58,294 nucleotides of DNA from Bacillus dicomae (GCF_006494425.1 NZ_VHIV01000013.1:1-58294); one strand, 5' to 3'; counted from the stretch's first letter, positions 18,381 through 29,829 are shown. Numbers and translations: made by a program. The notes: generated from the sequence alone by a model not told the origin.

Positions 18381-18410
18381 ACGTGGGAGGTTATTCCGCT
18401 AAAACCACAT
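18381..18410 (+). promoter_or_regulatory. Second copy of the candidate L1 element, before rplA
   Basis: ACGTGGGAGG (18381-18390) and ACCACAT (18404-18410) repeat the motif found before rplK, with the same GTGG/CCAC potential helix and a shorter interior. It ends about 18 nt before the rplA start codon and overlaps the translation initiation region. Confidence 0.5.
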
Positions 18411-18427
18411 TCGAGGAGGAAATAAAA

Positions 18428-19120
18428 ATGGCTAAAAGAGGTAAAAAGTACGTAGAAGCTGCAAAGCTTGTTGATCGTGCAGCTGCTTACTCTGCAACAG
18501 AAGCAGTAGAACTAGTAAAGAAAACAAACACAGCTAAATTTGATGCAACTGTAGAAGCTGCATTCCGTTTAGGTGTTGACCCTAAGAAAGCTGACCAACA
18601 AATCCGTGGTGCAGTTGTTCTTCCACACGGTACTGGTAAAGTACAACGTGTATTAGTGTTCGCTAAAGGTGAAAAAGCTAAAGAAGCTGAAGCTGCTGGA
18701 GCTGACTTCGTAGGCGATGCAGATTACATCGGTAAAATCCAACAAGGTTGGTTCGATTTCGATGTAGTAGTAGCAACTCCTGACATGATGGGTGAAGTTG
18801 GTAAACTTGGTCGCGTATTAGGACCTAAAGGTTTAATGCCAAACCCTAAAACTGGAACAGTTACTTTCGATGTAACTAAAGCTGTTAACGAAATCAAAGC
18901 TGGTAAAGTTGAATACCGCGTTGATAAAGCTGGTAACATCCACGTTCCAATCGGTAAAGTATCTTTCGAAGATGCTAAATTAGTAGAAAACTTCGCGACA
19001 ATCGCTGACACTTTACAAAAAGTTAAGCCAGCTGCTGCAAAAGGTACTTACATGAAGAACGTAACAGTTGCTTCTACAATGGGACCTGGCGTACGTGTAG
19101 ACGTTTCTACATTAGCGTAA
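18428..19120 (+). CDS. rplA: Ribosomal protein uL1
   Basis: Forms the mobile L1 stalk that releases E-site tRNA, and is a translational repressor of its own operon in E. coli. The 230-aa product has the family motif [20 protein letters not shown]-like core (about 118-140). A longer open frame begins at 18341. ATG 18428 is chosen because GAGGAGGAAATAAAA precedes it and the length equals that of Bacillus L1. Confidence 0.97.
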   Translation: MAKRGKKYVEAAKLVDRAAAYSATEAVELVKKTNTAKFDATVEAAFRLGVDPKKADQQIRGAVVLPHGTGKVQRVLVFAKGEKAKEAEAAGADFVGDADYIGKIQQGWFDFDVVVATPDMMGEVGKLGRVLGPKGLMPNPKTGTVTFDVTKAVNEIKAGKVEYRVDKAGNIHVPIGKVSFEDAKLVENFATIADTLQKVKPAAAKGTYMKNVTVASTMGPGVRVDVSTLA

Positions 19121-19130
19121 ATTTTGGAAG

Positions 19131-19159
19131 TTGACTTCATAAAGAAGTTTTTATATAAT
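19131..19159 (+). promoter_or_regulatory. Promoter of rplJ-rplL
   Basis: TTGACT (19131-19136) and TATAAT (19154-19159) are separated by 17 bp, directly after the rplA stop. Transcription would begin just before the L10 leader. Confidence 0.88.
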
Positions 19160-19183
19160 CATTTATGTTGTGAATTTAATTAG

Positions 19184-19320
19184 TGTACCGTAGACAGTAG
19201 GTGTCAATAGACTTAATTTCCTACCTAGGTGTTAATATACGAAACGGAATTTTTTTCTGTGACTATATGCCTCCATGTCTACAAGTTGGGCATGGAGGTT
19301 TTTAGTGCACTTTCGGTACA
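19184..19320 (+). promoter_or_regulatory. L10 leader (autoregulatory RNA of rplJ-rplL)
   Basis: A long-range helix TGTACCG (19184-19190) / CGGTACA (19314-19320) encloses the conserved L10-type segment CCGTAGACAGTAGGTG, a GTAGG/CCTAC arm, and a terminator. The terminator pairs CCTCCATG (19270-19277) with CATGGAGG (19291-19298), then TTTTT. In Firmicutes, L10(L12)4 binds such leaders. The embedded terminator suggests control by attenuation. Confidence 0.88.
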
Positions 19321-19352
19321 TCTTCTATATAATCTACAGGAGGTGTAATAAC

Positions 19353-19853
19353 ATGAGCAAAGTAATCGAAACTAAACAACAAGTTGTGACTGAAATCGCG
19401 GACAAACTTCGCGCTAGTAAATCTACAATCGTTGTTGACTACCGTGGTTTAACAGTTTCTGAAGCAACAGAATTACGTAAAAACTTACGTGAAGCTGGCG
19501 TTGAGTTCAAAGTTTACAAAAACTCTCTAACTCGTCGTGCTGCAGAATCTGCTGAAATGGCTGAGTTAAATGAATTCTTAACAGGACCAAACGCAATCGC
19601 GTTCAGTAACGAGGATGTAGTTGCTCCTGCGAAAGTATTAAACGACTTCGCTAAAGATCATGAAGCTTTAGAAATTAAAGCGGGCGTAATCGAAGGTAAA
19701 CTTGTAACACTTGATGAGGTTAAAGCTATCGCTACTCTTCCATCACGTGAAGGCTTACTTTCTATGCTTCTTAGCGTTCTTCAAGCTCCAATCCGTAACC
19801 TTGCACTTGCTACTAAAGCAGTTGCAGACCAAAAGGAAGAGCAAGGCGCTTAA
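19353..19853 (+). CDS. rplJ: Ribosomal protein uL10
   Basis: Stalk base protein that anchors L7/L12 dimers to the 50S subunit, and in complex with L12 represses its own mRNA. The 166-aa product has the N-terminal rRNA-binding domain ([30 protein letters not shown], from about residue 4) and a C-terminal helix for L12 binding. ATG 19353 is preceded by AGGAGGTG. The longer frame from 19275 runs through the leader and terminator and is rejected. Confidence 0.97.
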   Translation: MSKVIETKQQVVTEIADKLRASKSTIVVDYRGLTVSEATELRKNLREAGVEFKVYKNSLTRRAAESAEMAELNEFLTGPNAIAFSNEDVVAPAKVLNDFAKDHEALEIKAGVIEGKLVTLDEVKAIATLPSREGLLSMLLSVLQAPIRNLALATKAVADQKEEQGA

Positions 19854-19920
19854 TTTTTTAAAAGATAATTACGTATTATCGATAAAACAATACAAACCTA
19901 TTTAAGGGAGGATATTTACA

Positions 19921-20280
19921 ATGACTAAAGAACAAATCATTGAAGCAGTTAAATCTATGACTGTATTAGAACTTAACGACTTAGTAAAAGCTATCGAGGA
20001 AGAATTCGGCGTAACTGCTGCTGCTCCTGTAGCTGTTGCTGGTGGCGCTGGAGAAGCTGCTGCTGAGAAAACTGAATTTGATGTGGAACTAACTAGCGCT
20101 GGTGCACAAAAAATCAAAGTTATCAAAGTTGTTCGTGAAATCACTGGTCTTGGCTTAAAAGAAGCTAAAGAATTAGTTGACAACACTCCAAAAGTAATCA
20201 AAGAAGCTGCTGCTAAAGAAGAAGCTGAAGAAATCAAAGCTAAACTTGAAGAAGTTGGCGCTGCTGTAGAAGTTAAGTAA
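19921..20280 (+). CDS. rplL: Ribosomal protein bL12 (L7/L12)
   Basis: Multi-copy stalk protein that recruits translation GTPases. The 119-aa product has an N-terminal dimerisation domain (1-35), an Ala/Gly-rich hinge (about 37-52) and the compact C-terminal domain with [18 protein letters not shown], the factor-binding surface. ATG 19921 follows AAGGGAGG, 67 nt after rplJ. A strong terminator follows. Confidence 0.98.
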
Positions 20281-20296
20281 TTAACTTTTGATGCTT

Positions 20297-20330
20297 TAAA
20301 AAAAGCTCGCTCTCATGCGAGCTTTTTTTT
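20297..20330 (+). terminator. Intrinsic terminator of rplL
   Basis: AAAAGCTCGC (20301-20310) pairs with GCGAGCTTTT (20317-20326) around a 6-nt loop, extended by A/T pairs, and ends in eight T. Confidence 0.93.
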
Positions 20331-20356
20331 TAACTGTAAAGAAAAGAGGTGGCCAT

Positions 20357-20956
20357 ATGGCAGACCATTATTTTTCTAACGACCCTTCTAGTAAAAGTGA
20401 TCGTAAGCGATGGGAATTTACACTTCGTGGATCTCGATTTACTTTCTTATCTGACCGTGGGGTGTTCTCGAAAAACGAGGTAGACTTTGGTTCTCGTCTT
20501 TTAATTGAAGCGTTTCAAGTGCCAGATATTAAAGGTGATATATTAGACGTAGGTTGTGGATATGGACCAATTGGTTTATCGTTAGCGAAAGAGTTTCAAG
20601 ACCGTAAAGTTCACATGGTGGATGTGAATGAAAGGGCGCTTGAGCTTGCGAAAGAAAATGCCGCTAACAATAGAGTTGGGAATGTGCACATTTTTCAAAG
20701 TAGCGTCTATGAAAATGTAGATGGTATGTATGCTGCTATTCTATCTAATCCTCCAATTCGTGCAGGTAAAGATATCGTGCATGAGATTTTAGAAAAGGCT
20801 GTAGAGTATTTAGTTCCAGGTGGAGAGTTGTGGATTGTTATTCAAAAGAAGCAAGGTGCTCCGTCTGCGCTGAAAAAACTAGAAGAAGTATTTTCTGAAG
20901 TCGAAGTTGTAGAAAAGAAAAAAGGATATTATATCATAAAATCAAAAAAACGTTGA
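20357..20956 (+). CDS. Class I methyltransferase, RsmC-like (YbxB)
   Basis: Probable S-adenosylmethionine-dependent methyltransferase resembling the catalytic half of rRNA guanine-N2 methyltransferases RsmC/RsmD. The 199-aa product has the SAM motif ILDVGCGYGPIGLSLA (about 59-74), an acidic VDVN at the end of the next strand, and SNPPIRAGK, the NPP(Y/F/I) catalytic motif of N-methyltransferases. ATG 20357 follows AAAGAGGTGG. The actual substrate is not known from sequence. The gene lies between rplL and rpoB as in B. subtilis (ybxB). Confidence 0.88.
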   Translation: MADHYFSNDPSSKSDRKRWEFTLRGSRFTFLSDRGVFSKNEVDFGSRLLIEAFQVPDIKGDILDVGCGYGPIGLSLAKEFQDRKVHMVDVNERALELAKENAANNRVGNVHIFQSSVYENVDGMYAAILSNPPIRAGKDIVHEILEKAVEYLVPGGELWIVIQKKQGAPSALKKLEEVFSEVEVVEKKKGYYIIKSKKR

Positions 20957-20981
20957 CGGTTATTTTTGGCTATGTTAACAT
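20953..20981 (+). promoter_or_regulatory. Probable upstream rpoB promoter
   Basis: TTGACG (20953-20958) and TAACAT (20976-20981) are 17 bp apart. The -35 overlaps the stop of the methyltransferase gene. This pair closely resembles the rrn promoter at the window end (TTGACA-17-TAACAT). Confidence 0.65.
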
Positions 20982-21079
20982 TATACAATGCCAATATATG
21001 ATTTTCTGCGTTGAGAAAGATGTATATTTTTGTTTCTCTTGGAAAAGATAGTAAAATCAGCAGATTATGAAACAGAATG

Positions 21080-21112
21080 ATGGTTTTCTTATAGAAGCCA
21101 TTTTTCTTTTTT
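21080..21112 (+). terminator. Terminator/attenuator hairpin in the rpoB leader
   Basis: ATGGTTTTCT (from 21080) pairs with AGAAGCCAT (ending 21101), with one bulge and a G-U pair. It is followed by a T-rich run. It lies about 100 nt after the upstream promoter and about 135 nt before rpoB. Confidence 0.7.
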
Positions 21113-21193
21113 GAGCAGGTAGAAAGACTCAACGTATTTATCTTTAAGAGAAAAAGACTACGCGAATAGCAGTAGTTGTATTTATTTGTGATT

Positions 21194-21222
21194 TTGCACA
21201 AATTTTTTTGTGCATTTATAAT
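21194..21222 (+). promoter_or_regulatory. Downstream rpoB promoter with embedded palindrome
   Basis: TTGCAC (21194-21199) and TATAAT (21217-21222) are 17 bp apart. A perfect inverted repeat TGCACAAA-N4-TTTGTGCA (21195-21202, 21207-21214) fills the spacer. The expected start (about 21229) gives a very short leader before the TTG start at 21248. Confidence 0.7.
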
Positions 21223-21247
21223 ACTCATGATTTGAGGGGTGAAGCAG

Positions 21248-24200
21248 TTGACAGGTCAACTAGTTCAATACGGACGCCACCGCCAACGAAGAAGTTATGC
21301 CCGTATTAGTGAAGTATTAGAGTTACCAAATCTTATCGAAATTCAAACCTCTTCTTATCAGTGGTTTCTTGATGAGGGTTTGCGAGAAATGTTCCAAGAC
21401 ATTTCTCCGATTGAAGACTTTACGGGAAATCTATCGCTTGAATTTATCGACTACAGCTTAGGTGAACCTAAATACTCTGTAGACGAATGCAAAGAGCGTG
21501 ATGTGACGTATGCAGCACCACTTCGTGTAAAAGTGCGTCTAATCAACAAGGAAACTGGTGAAGTAAAAGAACAAGATGTGTTCATGGGAGATTTCCCACT
21601 CATGACAGAGACTGGAACATTCGTAATTAACGGTGCAGAACGTGTTATCGTTTCCCAGTTAGTTCGCTCTCCAAGCGTATACTATAGTGGCAAAGTGGAT
21701 AAAAACGGAAAACGTGGTTTTACTGCTACTGTAATTCCAAACCGCGGAGCTTGGTTAGAGTATGAGACAGATGCTAAGGATGTTGTATATGTGCGTATTG
21801 ACCGTACGCGTAAACTTCCTGTAACTGTTTTGTTACGCGCATTAGGGTTTGGCTCTGATCAAGAAATCACCGAGCTTTTAGGTGATAACGAATACTTAAG
21901 CAACACATTAGAAAAAGACAACACAGATAGCACAGAAAAAGCATTGCTTGAAATTTATGAGCGTCTACGTCCTGGTGAACCACCAACAGTAGAAAATGCA
22001 AAGAGCTTACTTGTGTCTCGTTTCTTCGATCCAAAGCGCTACGATTTAGCAAATGTAGGTCGCTATAAGATCAACAAGAAGTTACACATTAAAAACAGAT
22101 TGTTTAACCAACGTTTAGCTGAAACATTAGTGGATCCAGAAACTGGTGAAATTTTAGCGGCTGAAGGAACAATCTTAGATCGTCGTACACTTGATCGCAT
22201 TTTACCTTACTTAGAGAAAAACATTGGATTCAAAACAGCGAAACCAATGGGTGGAGTGGTAGAAGGCGATGTTGAGCTGCAATCTATTAAGATTTATGCT
22301 CCGGAGTCAGAAGGCGAACGCGTAATTAATGTAATTGGTAATGCAAATATTACTCGTGATGTAAAACACATCACACCGGGCGATATCCTTGCTTCTATCA
22401 GTTACTTCTTCAACCTACTATACAAAGTAGGGGATACAGATGATATTGACCACTTAGGAAACCGTCGTCTGCGTTCTGTTGGAGAACTATTACAAAATCA
22501 ATTCCGTATCGGTCTTTCTCGTATGGAACGTGTTGTTCGTGAGAGAATGTCGATCCAAGATACAAATGCAATTACACCACAGGCACTAATTAATATTCGT
22601 CCTGTTATTGCATCAATTAAAGAGTTCTTCGGAAGTTCTCAGTTATCTCAGTTCATGGATCAAACAAACCCATTAGCAGAGTTAACTCACAAACGAAGAC
22701 TATCTGCATTAGGACCTGGTGGTTTAACGCGTGAGCGCGCAGGCTTTGAAGTACGTGACGTTCACTACTCTCACTATGGTCGTATGTGTCCGATTGAAAC
22801 GCCAGAGGGACCAAACATCGGTTTGATTAACTCATTATCTTCGTTCGCGAAAGTAAATGAGTTTGGTTTCATTGAAACACCATACCGTCGTGTTGACCCA
22901 GAAACTGGTCTTGTAACAGGGCATGTTGATTATTTAACAGCAGATGAAGAAGATAATTATGTTGTAGCCCAAGCGAATATGAAATTATCTGAAGAAGGAG
23001 AATTCCTTGATGAAGATATCGTAGCTCGTTTCCGTGGTGAAAACATTGTCACAAATAAAGAACGCATCGACTACATGGATGTATCACCAAAACAAGTAGT
23101 GTCGGCAGCGACAGCTTGTATTCCGTTCTTAGAAAACGATGACTCTAACCGCGCACTTATGGGAGCGAACATGCAACGTCAGGCGGTTCCGTTAATGAAT
23201 CCGGAATCTCCGATTGTAGGTACAGGTATGGAGTACGTATCAGCAAAAGACTCAGGTGCTGCAGTAATCTGTAAACACCCTGGTATTGTTGAGCGCGTAG
23301 AAGCACGTGAAGTTTGGGTACGTCGCTATGTAGAAGTTGACGGTCAAACAGTAAAAGGCGACTTAGATCGCTACAAAATGCAAAAATTCATTCGTTCTAA
23401 CCAAGGAACTTGTTACAACCAACGTCCAATCGTAAGTGTTGGAAATGAAGTTGTAAAAGGTGAAATTCTTGCGGATGGTCCTTCTATGGAATTAGGTGAA
23501 CTAGCACTTGGACGTAACGTGCTTGTTGGCTTCATGACTTGGGACGGTTATAACTACGAGGATGCAATCATTATGAGTGAGCGCCTTGTAAAAGATGATG
23601 TGTACACTTCTATTCATATTGAAGAATATGAATCAGAAGCTCGTGATACGAAGCTTGGACCAGAAGAAATTACACGTGACATTCCAAACGTTGGGGAAGA
23701 TGCATTACGCAACCTTGACGAGCGCGGTATCATTCGCGTTGGGGCGGAAGTAAAAGATGGAGACTTACTTGTTGGTAAAGTAACACCTAAAGGTGTAACA
23801 GAATTAACAGCTGAAGAACGTCTATTACATGCTATCTTTGGAGAAAAAGCACGTGAAGTACGTGATACATCACTACGTGTACCACACGGTGGTGGCGGTA
23901 TTATCTTAGACGTAAAAGTATTCAACCGTGAGGATGGCGATGAATTGCCACCAGGCGTGAATCAACTTGTACGTGCATATATCGTTCAAAAACGTAAAAT
24001 TTCTGAAGGTGACAAGATGGCCGGACGTCACGGTAACAAAGGTGTTATCTCTCGTATTTTACCAGAAGAAGATATGCCTTACTTACCAGACGGTACGCCA
24101 ATCGATATCATGTTAAACCCATTAGGGGTACCATCTCGTATGAATATCGGTCAGGTATTAGAGCTTCATCTTGGTATGGCAGCAAGATACCTTGGTATTC

Positions 24201-24781
24201 ACATTGCAACACCAGTATTCGATGGTGCTCGTGAGGAAGATGTTTGGGGCACGATTGAAGAAGCTGGTATGGCAAATGACGCGAAAACAATCCTGTATGA
24301 CGGACGTACTGGTGAACCATTCGATAACCGTGTATCTGTTGGTGTCATGTATATGATCAAACTTGCGCACATGGTTGACGATAAACTTCATGCTCGTTCT
24401 ACTGGACCATACTCACTTGTAACGCAGCAGCCTCTTGGAGGTAAAGCTCAGTTCGGTGGACAGCGTTTCGGTGAGATGGAGGTTTGGGCACTTGAAGCTT
24501 ACGGTGCTGCTTATACTCTTCAAGAAATCTTAACAGTGAAGTCTGATGATGTTGTTGGACGTGTTAAGACTTACGAAGCAATTGTTAAAGGCGAAAATGT
24601 ACCAGAACCAGGCGTTCCTGAATCATTCAAAGTATTGATTAAAGAGCTGCAAAGTTTAGGTATGGACGTTAAAATGATGTCTAGCGACGATACAGAAATT
24701 GAAATGCGTGATACGGAAGATGACGATGATCATCAATCAGCAGATAAATTGAATGTCGAAGTTGAGACAACTAAGGAATAA
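21248..24781 (+). CDS. rpoB: RpoB, RNA polymerase beta subunit
   Basis: Forms half of the catalytic cleft and the rifampicin pocket of RNA polymerase. The 1177-aa product has the length typical of the B. cereus group. The start is TTG 21248 ([12 protein letters not shown]), with GAGGGGTGAA upstream. GTG 21239 is possible but overlaps that Shine-Dalgarno. The rifampicin-region sequence (about 465-495) reads [27 protein letters not shown], the wild-type pattern with no known resistance substitution, so susceptibility at this locus is inferred. Confidence 0.98.
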   Translation: MTGQLVQYGRHRQRRSYARISEVLELPNLIEIQTSSYQWFLDEGLREMFQDISPIEDFTGNLSLEFIDYSLGEPKYSVDECKERDVTYAAPLRVKVRLINKETGEVKEQDVFMGDFPLMTETGTFVINGAERVIVSQLVRSPSVYYSGKVDKNGKRGFTATVIPNRGAWLEYETDAKDVVYVRIDRTRKLPVTVLLRALGFGSDQEITELLGDNEYLSNTLEKDNTDSTEKALLEIYERLRPGEPPTVENAKSLLVSRFFDPKRYDLANVGRYKINKKLHIKNRLFNQRLAETLVDPETGEILAAEGTILDRRTLDRILPYLEKNIGFKTAKPMGGVVEGDVELQSIKIYAPESEGERVINVIGNANITRDVKHITPGDILASISYFFNLLYKVGDTDDIDHLGNRRLRSVGELLQNQFRIGLSRMERVVRERMSIQDTNAITPQALINIRPVIASIKEFFGSSQLSQFMDQTNPLAELTHKRRLSALGPGGLTRERAGFEVRDVHYSHYGRMCPIETPEGPNIGLINSLSSFAKVNEFGFIETPYRRVDPETGLVTGHVDYLTADEEDNYVVAQANMKLSEEGEFLDEDIVARFRGENIVTNKERIDYMDVSPKQVVSAATACIPFLENDDSNRALMGANMQRQAVPLMNPESPIVGTGMEYVSAKDSGAAVICKHPGIVERVEAREVWVRRYVEVDGQTVKGDLDRYKMQKFIRSNQGTCYNQRPIVSVGNEVVKGEILADGPSMELGELALGRNVLVGFMTWDGYNYEDAIIMSERLVKDDVYTSIHIEEYESEARDTKLGPEEITRDIPNVGEDALRNLDERGIIRVGAEVKDGDLLVGKVTPKGVTELTAEERLLHAIFGEKAREVRDTSLRVPHGGGGIILDVKVFNREDGDELPPGVNQLVRAYIVQKRKISEGDKMAGRHGNKGVISRILPEEDMPYLPDGTPIDIMLNPLGVPSRMNIGQVLELHLGMAARYLGIHIATPVFDGAREEDVWGTIEEAGMANDAKTILYDGRTGEPFDNRVSVGVMYMIKLAHMVDDKLHARSTGPYSLVTQQPLGGKAQFGGQRFGEMEVWALEAYGAAYTLQEILTVKSDDVVGRVKTYEAIVKGENVPEPGVPESFKVLIKELQSLGMDVKMMSSDDTEIEMRDTEDDDDHQSADKLNVEVETTKE

Positions 24782-24818
24782 TTGGGATAACCTGTAGACT
24801 AAAAGGGAGGTAGGCCCC

Positions 24819-27800
24819 TTGATAGATGTAAATAACTTTGAATATATGAAGATTGGACTTGCTTCACCTGACAAGATTCGTTCTTGGTCATACGGTGAAG
24901 TTAAGAAACCAGAAACAATTAACTATCGTACGTTAAAGCCTGAAAAAGACGGCTTGTTCTGTGAGCGTATTTTCGGACCACAAAAGGACTGGGAATGTCA
25001 TTGCGGAAAATACAAACGTGTACGTTATAAAGGTGTAGTTTGTGATCGATGTGGCGTTGAAGTAACGCGTGCAAAAGTTCGTCGTGAACGTATGGGTCAT
25101 ATCGAATTAGCTGCTCCTGTATCTCATATTTGGTATTTCAAAGGTATCCCGAGCCGCATGGGACTTGTCTTAGACATGTCCCCTCGCGCGCTTGAAGAAG
25201 TAATTTATTTCGCTTCTTATGTTGTAACAGAAAGTGGAGATACACCACTTGATAAGAAGCAATTACTTTCTGAAAAAGAATACCGTGCATATCGTGATCG
25301 ATATGGTAGCACATTCCAAGCTGCTATGGGTGCAGAGGCGATTAAAAAGCTATTACAAGACATCGATTTAGATAAAGAAGTAGACTTCTTAAAAGAAGAA
25401 TTAAAAACAGCACAAGGACAACGCCGTACTCGTGCTATTAAACGTCTAGAAGTATTAGAAGCATTCCGTAACTCTGGAAATGAGCCATCTTGGATGATCT
25501 TAGATGTTCTACCAGTAATCCCACCAGAACTACGCCCAATGGTACAGTTAGATGGTGGACGTTTTGCTACTTCTGACTTAAACGACTTATACCGTCGTGT
25601 AATTAACCGTAACAACCGTTTAAAACGTCTATTGGACTTAGGTGCACCAAGCATTATCGTTCAAAACGAAAAACGTATGTTACAAGAAGCTGTAGACGCA
25701 TTAATCGATAATGGTCGTCGTGGCCGTCCAGTTACTGGACCAGGTAACCGTCCATTAAAATCACTATCTCACATGCTTAAAGGTAAACAAGGACGTTTCC
25801 GTCAAAACTTATTAGGTAAACGTGTTGACTACTCTGGTCGTTCTGTAATCGTTGTAGGACCGAACTTAAAGATGTATCAATGTGGATTACCGAAAGAGAT
25901 GGCGCTTGAACTGTTCAAACCTTTCGTAATGAAAGAGTTAGTTGAAAAAGGATTAGCACACAACATTAAGAGTGCGAAACGTAAAATCGAGCGTGTACAA
26001 CCTGAAGTTTGGGACGTTTTAGAATCTGTGATTAAAGAACATCCAGTACTTCTAAACCGCGCACCAACACTTCACCGTCTTGGTATTCAGGCGTTTGAAC
26101 CTACATTAGTAGAAGGTCGTGCAATCCGTCTTCACCCACTTGTATGTACTGCATACAACGCGGACTTTGACGGTGACCAAATGGCCGTTCACGTACCTTT
26201 ATCATCAGAAGCACAAGCAGAAGCTCGTCTTCTTATGTTAGCGGCACAAAACATCTTGAACCCGAAAGACGGTAAACCAGTTGTTACTCCATCTCAGGAT
26301 ATGGTATTAGGTAACTACTACTTAACACTTGAGCGTGAAGGCGCAATCGGTGAAGGTATGGTCTTCAAAGATGCAAACGAAGCATTACTTGCATACCAAA
26401 ATGGATATGTACATCTTCATACACGTGTTGCAGTAGCTGCAAGTGCAGTAAACAACGCAACATTTACTGAAGAGCAAAAGAGTATGCTTCTATTAACAAC
26501 AGTTGGTAAATTAATATTTAACGAAATCTTACCAGAGTCGTTCCCTTATATTAATGAACCGACAAATTCAAACCTTGAAAAAGAAACACCAGCGAAATAT
26601 TTCGTTGAAAAAGGTGCGAACATTAAAGAAATTATTGCTAGTCGCGAAGAAGTGGCACCATTTAGCAAGAAGATCCTTGGTAACATCATTGCGGAAGTGT
26701 TTAAACGTTTCAAGATTACAGAAACATCTCGCATGCTTGACCGTATGAAAAACTTAGGATTTAAATACTCTACAAAAGCTGGTATTACAGTTGGGGTATC
26801 TGACATTCTTGTATTAGGTGAAAAAGATGAAATTCTCCACGAAGCACAAGCAAAAGTAGATAATGTAATTAAACAATTCCGTCGCGGTTTAATCACGGAA
26901 GAAGAGCGTTACGATCGCGTTATCTCTATTTGGAGTAATGCAAAAGATGTTATCCAAGGAAAACTGATGAAGTCCTTGAATAAACGCAACCCAATCTTCA
27001 TGATGAGTGATTCCGGTGCCCGTGGTAACGCATCGAACTTTACTCAGCTTGCTGGTATGCGTGGTCTGATGGCCAATCCATCTGGTCGTATCATCGAACT
27101 TCCAATCAAATCAAGTTTCCGTGAAGGTTTAACAGTACTTGAGTACTTCATCTCTACGCATGGTGCGCGTAAAGGTCTTGCCGATACAGCACTTAAAACT
27201 GCCGATTCTGGTTACTTAACACGTCGTCTTGTTGACGTTGCACAAGATGTAATTGTCCGTGAAGATGATTGTGGAACAGATCGTGGTTTACTAATTGGTG
27301 CGATTAAAGAGGGTAATGAAGTAATTGAGTCATTATATGATCGTCTTGTTGGACGTTTTGCAAGAAAAACTGTAAAACATCCTGAAACAGGTGAAGTATT
27401 AGTTGCTGAAAATCAATTAATTACTGAAGATATCGCTCATATCGTTGAAAATTCGGGTGTTGAAACTGTAAACATTCGTTCAGCGTTTACGTGTAACACT
27501 CGCCACGGTGTATGTAAGAAGTGTTACGGTCGTAACTTAGCAACTGGAACAGACGTAGAAGTAGGGGAAGCGGTAGGTATTATCGCAGCTCAATCTATCG
27601 GTGAGCCAGGTACACAGTTAACGATGCGTACGTTCCATACAGGTGGGGTTGCCGGAGATGATATCACTCAAGGTTTACCTCGTATCCAAGAGATCTTCGA
27701 AGCTCGTAATCCGAAAGGTCAGGCAGTTATCAGTGAAATCGACGGCGTTATCGCAGCGATCAACGATGTTAAAGATCGCCAAGAAGTAGTTGTACAGGGT

Positions 27801-28430
27801 GAAGTTGAAGCTCGTACGTATGCTATTCCTTACGGTGCTCGTCTGAAAGTAATTCCGGGACAGCAAATTAGCCACGGTAAAGAGTTAACAGAAGGTTCTA
27901 TTGATCCGAAAGAATTACTAAAAGTAACGGACATTACGGCGGTTCAAGAATACTTATTACGTGAAGTTCAAAAAGTATACCGTATGCAAGGGGTAGAAAT
28001 TGGTGACAAACACGTAGAAGTAATGGTACGCCAAATGTTACGTAAAGTTCGTGTAAGTGATGCAGGTGAAACAGATGTATTACCAGGAACATTACTAGAT
28101 ATCCATCAGTTTACTGATGCGAATGCGAAGGTGTTACTGCAAGGTAAACAACCAGCAACAGCTAGACCTGTTCTACTTGGTATTACAAAAGCTTCACTTG
28201 AAACAGATTCGTTCTTATCTGCAGCATCGTTCCAAGAAACAACTCGTGTCTTAACTGATGCAGCAATTAAAGGTAAACGCGATGAACTTCTAGGATTGAA
28301 AGAAAATGTTATTATCGGTAAACTTGTTCCTGCTGGAACAGGTATGAATCGTTATCGTAAAGTGGATCTTGTTAAAACAACACAAGATGACATGAATGTA
28401 GAAAACGATGAAGTTTATGTGGAACAGTAA
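24819..28430 (+). CDS. rpoC: RpoC, RNA polymerase beta' subunit
   Basis: Catalytic subunit. The 1203-aa product has an N-terminal zinc site ([20 protein letters not shown], about 60-79), the absolutely conserved magnesium-binding NADFDGDQM (about 447-455), and a second zinc site in the CGTDRG...[13 protein letters not shown] region (about 810-905). It starts with TTG 24819 behind AAAGGGAGG, 37 nt after rpoB, with which it is co-transcribed. Confidence 0.98.
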   Translation: MIDVNNFEYMKIGLASPDKIRSWSYGEVKKPETINYRTLKPEKDGLFCERIFGPQKDWECHCGKYKRVRYKGVVCDRCGVEVTRAKVRRERMGHIELAAPVSHIWYFKGIPSRMGLVLDMSPRALEEVIYFASYVVTESGDTPLDKKQLLSEKEYRAYRDRYGSTFQAAMGAEAIKKLLQDIDLDKEVDFLKEELKTAQGQRRTRAIKRLEVLEAFRNSGNEPSWMILDVLPVIPPELRPMVQLDGGRFATSDLNDLYRRVINRNNRLKRLLDLGAPSIIVQNEKRMLQEAVDALIDNGRRGRPVTGPGNRPLKSLSHMLKGKQGRFRQNLLGKRVDYSGRSVIVVGPNLKMYQCGLPKEMALELFKPFVMKELVEKGLAHNIKSAKRKIERVQPEVWDVLESVIKEHPVLLNRAPTLHRLGIQAFEPTLVEGRAIRLHPLVCTAYNADFDGDQMAVHVPLSSEAQAEARLLMLAAQNILNPKDGKPVVTPSQDMVLGNYYLTLEREGAIGEGMVFKDANEALLAYQNGYVHLHTRVAVAASAVNNATFTEEQKSMLLLTTVGKLIFNEILPESFPYINEPTNSNLEKETPAKYFVEKGANIKEIIASREEVAPFSKKILGNIIAEVFKRFKITETSRMLDRMKNLGFKYSTKAGITVGVSDILVLGEKDEILHEAQAKVDNVIKQFRRGLITEEERYDRVISIWSNAKDVIQGKLMKSLNKRNPIFMMSDSGARGNASNFTQLAGMRGLMANPSGRIIELPIKSSFREGLTVLEYFISTHGARKGLADTALKTADSGYLTRRLVDVAQDVIVREDDCGTDRGLLIGAIKEGNEVIESLYDRLVGRFARKTVKHPETGEVLVAENQLITEDIAHIVENSGVETVNIRSAFTCNTRHGVCKKCYGRNLATGTDVEVGEAVGIIAAQSIGEPGTQLTMRTFHTGGVAGDDITQGLPRIQEIFEARNPKGQAVISEIDGVIAAINDVKDRQEVVVQGEVEARTYAIPYGARLKVIPGQQISHGKELTEGSIDPKELLKVTDITAVQEYLLREVQKVYRMQGVEIGDKHVEVMVRQMLRKVRVSDAGETDVLPGTLLDIHQFTDANAKVLLQGKQPATARPVLLGITKASLETDSFLSAASFQETTRVLTDAAIKGKRDELLGLKENVIIGKLVPAGTGMNRYRKVDLVKTTQDDMNVENDEVYVEQ

Positions 28431-28472
28431 AATTTTCCGTCGTAAATTTTGTATAAAAACAGTTAATCCTAG

Positions 28473-28502
28473 TTGACATTGTATGAGTCAAAATGTTACT
28501 AT
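28473..28502 (+). promoter_or_regulatory. Candidate promoter of rplGB/rpsL
   Basis: TTGACA (28473-28478) with TACTAT (28497-28502) at 18 bp. A TATAAT at 28500-28505 overlaps but is 21 bp away. It lies between rpoC and the L7Ae-family gene. Confidence 0.6.
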
Positions 28503-28543
28503 AATCAAGGTTGCTCCTGAACGATGCTTTGGAGGATATTTAT

Positions 28544-28792
28544 ATGTCTTATCAAAAAGTGTCAAATGCTGAAAATGTGGTCGTTGGTCATAAACGTACA
28601 TTGGAGGCAATCAAAAATGGTATAGTTAAAGAAGTTGTCATCGCGGAAGATGCTGATATGCGGTTAACCCATATTATCATTCGTACTGCTTTGCAACATA
28701 ACATACCCATAACTAAAGTTGAATCAGTTCGTAAACTTGGAAAAGTTGCGGGGATTCAAGTGGGAGCTTCAGCAATAGGAATAATAAGTTAA
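28544..28792 (+). CDS. rplGB: L7Ae-family K-turn-binding protein (YbxF)
   Basis: Small RNA-binding protein of the L7Ae/L30e family, which recognises kink-turn RNA. B. subtilis YbxF binds K-turns in vitro, and its cellular role is not established. The 82-aa product has VVVGHKRTLEAIKNG (11-25) and the C-terminal hydrophobic KVAGIQVGASAIGI. ATG 28544 follows TTGGAGGATA; the open frame from 28511 is too long for the family. It always sits between rpoC and rpsL in Bacillus. Confidence 0.9.
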   Translation: MSYQKVSNAENVVVGHKRTLEAIKNGIVKEVVIAEDADMRLTHIIIRTALQHNIPITKVESVRKLGKVAGIQVGASAIGIIS

Positions 28793-28796
28793 AACT

Positions 28797-28837
28797 GTTT
28801 TTGTGAGGAGAGAGCATTTGCTCTCCCTTGCAAAAAC
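28797..28837 (+). promoter_or_regulatory. Two-tier hairpin between rplGB and rpsL
   Basis: An outer helix GTTTTTG (28797-28803) / CAAAAAC (28831-28837) and an inner helix GAGAGC / GCTCTC with an ATTT loop form a long stem without a clean T-run. A further ACCAC/GTGGT hairpin (28859-28876) lies before the rpsL Shine-Dalgarno. Confidence 0.6.
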
Positions 28838-28906
28838 TTTGTTTTCAACTAATAATGAACCACCTGGATATGTGGTCATACAAAAATGCGAAGGGAGGAT
28901 AATCAA

Positions 28907-29329
28907 ATGCCTACTATTAACCAATTAGTGAGAAATGGTCGTACTGATAAAGTATGGAAATCTAAATCACCTGCGTTAAACAAAGGATTTAACTCTTTAA
29001 AGAAAAAATCAACTGATATCTCTGCACCTCAAAAACGTGGTGTATGTACTCGTGTTGGTACAATGACTCCAAAGAAACCTAACTCGGCGTTACGTAAATA
29101 CGCTCGTGTACGTTTAACAAATGGTATCGAGGTTACAGCTTACATCCCAGGTATCGGTCATAACCTACAAGAGCATAGCGTAGTATTAATTCGCGGTGGT
29201 CGTGTAAAGGATTTACCGGGGGTACGTTACCACATCGTTCGTGGTGCGCTTGACACAGCTGGTGTTGACAAACGTATGCAAGGACGTTCTAAATATGGTA
29301 CTAAGCGACCAAAACCTGCTAAAAAATAA
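28907..29329 (+). CDS. rpsL: Ribosomal protein uS12
   Basis: Decoding-centre protein of the 30S subunit that controls accuracy and is the streptomycin-resistance locus. The 140-aa product has the conserved [17 protein letters not shown] segment with the wild-type lysine, and the second lysine region [13 protein letters not shown] is also standard. ATG 28907 follows AAGGGAGGA; upstream in-frame codons are rejected. It begins the str group rpsL-rpsG-fusA-tuf. Confidence 0.98.
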   Translation: MPTINQLVRNGRTDKVWKSKSPALNKGFNSLKKKSTDISAPQKRGVCTRVGTMTPKKPNSALRKYARVRLTNGIEVTAYIPGIGHNLQEHSVVLIRGGRVKDLPGVRYHIVRGALDTAGVDKRMQGRSKYGTKRPKPAKK

Positions 29330-29343
29330 TAACTTTAAAATGA

Positions 29344-29829
<486 letters not shown>

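Noticed and set aside
19326-19331. TATAAT just before rplJ as a second promoter
   Set aside because: A start there would fall at or beyond the Shine-Dalgarno, and no -35 is present.
20929-21228. - strand frame of 99 codons between the ybxB-like gene and rpoB
   Set aside because: The product is low-complexity, the region is a promoter and leader for rpoB, and no Shine-Dalgarno or promoter is seen for it.
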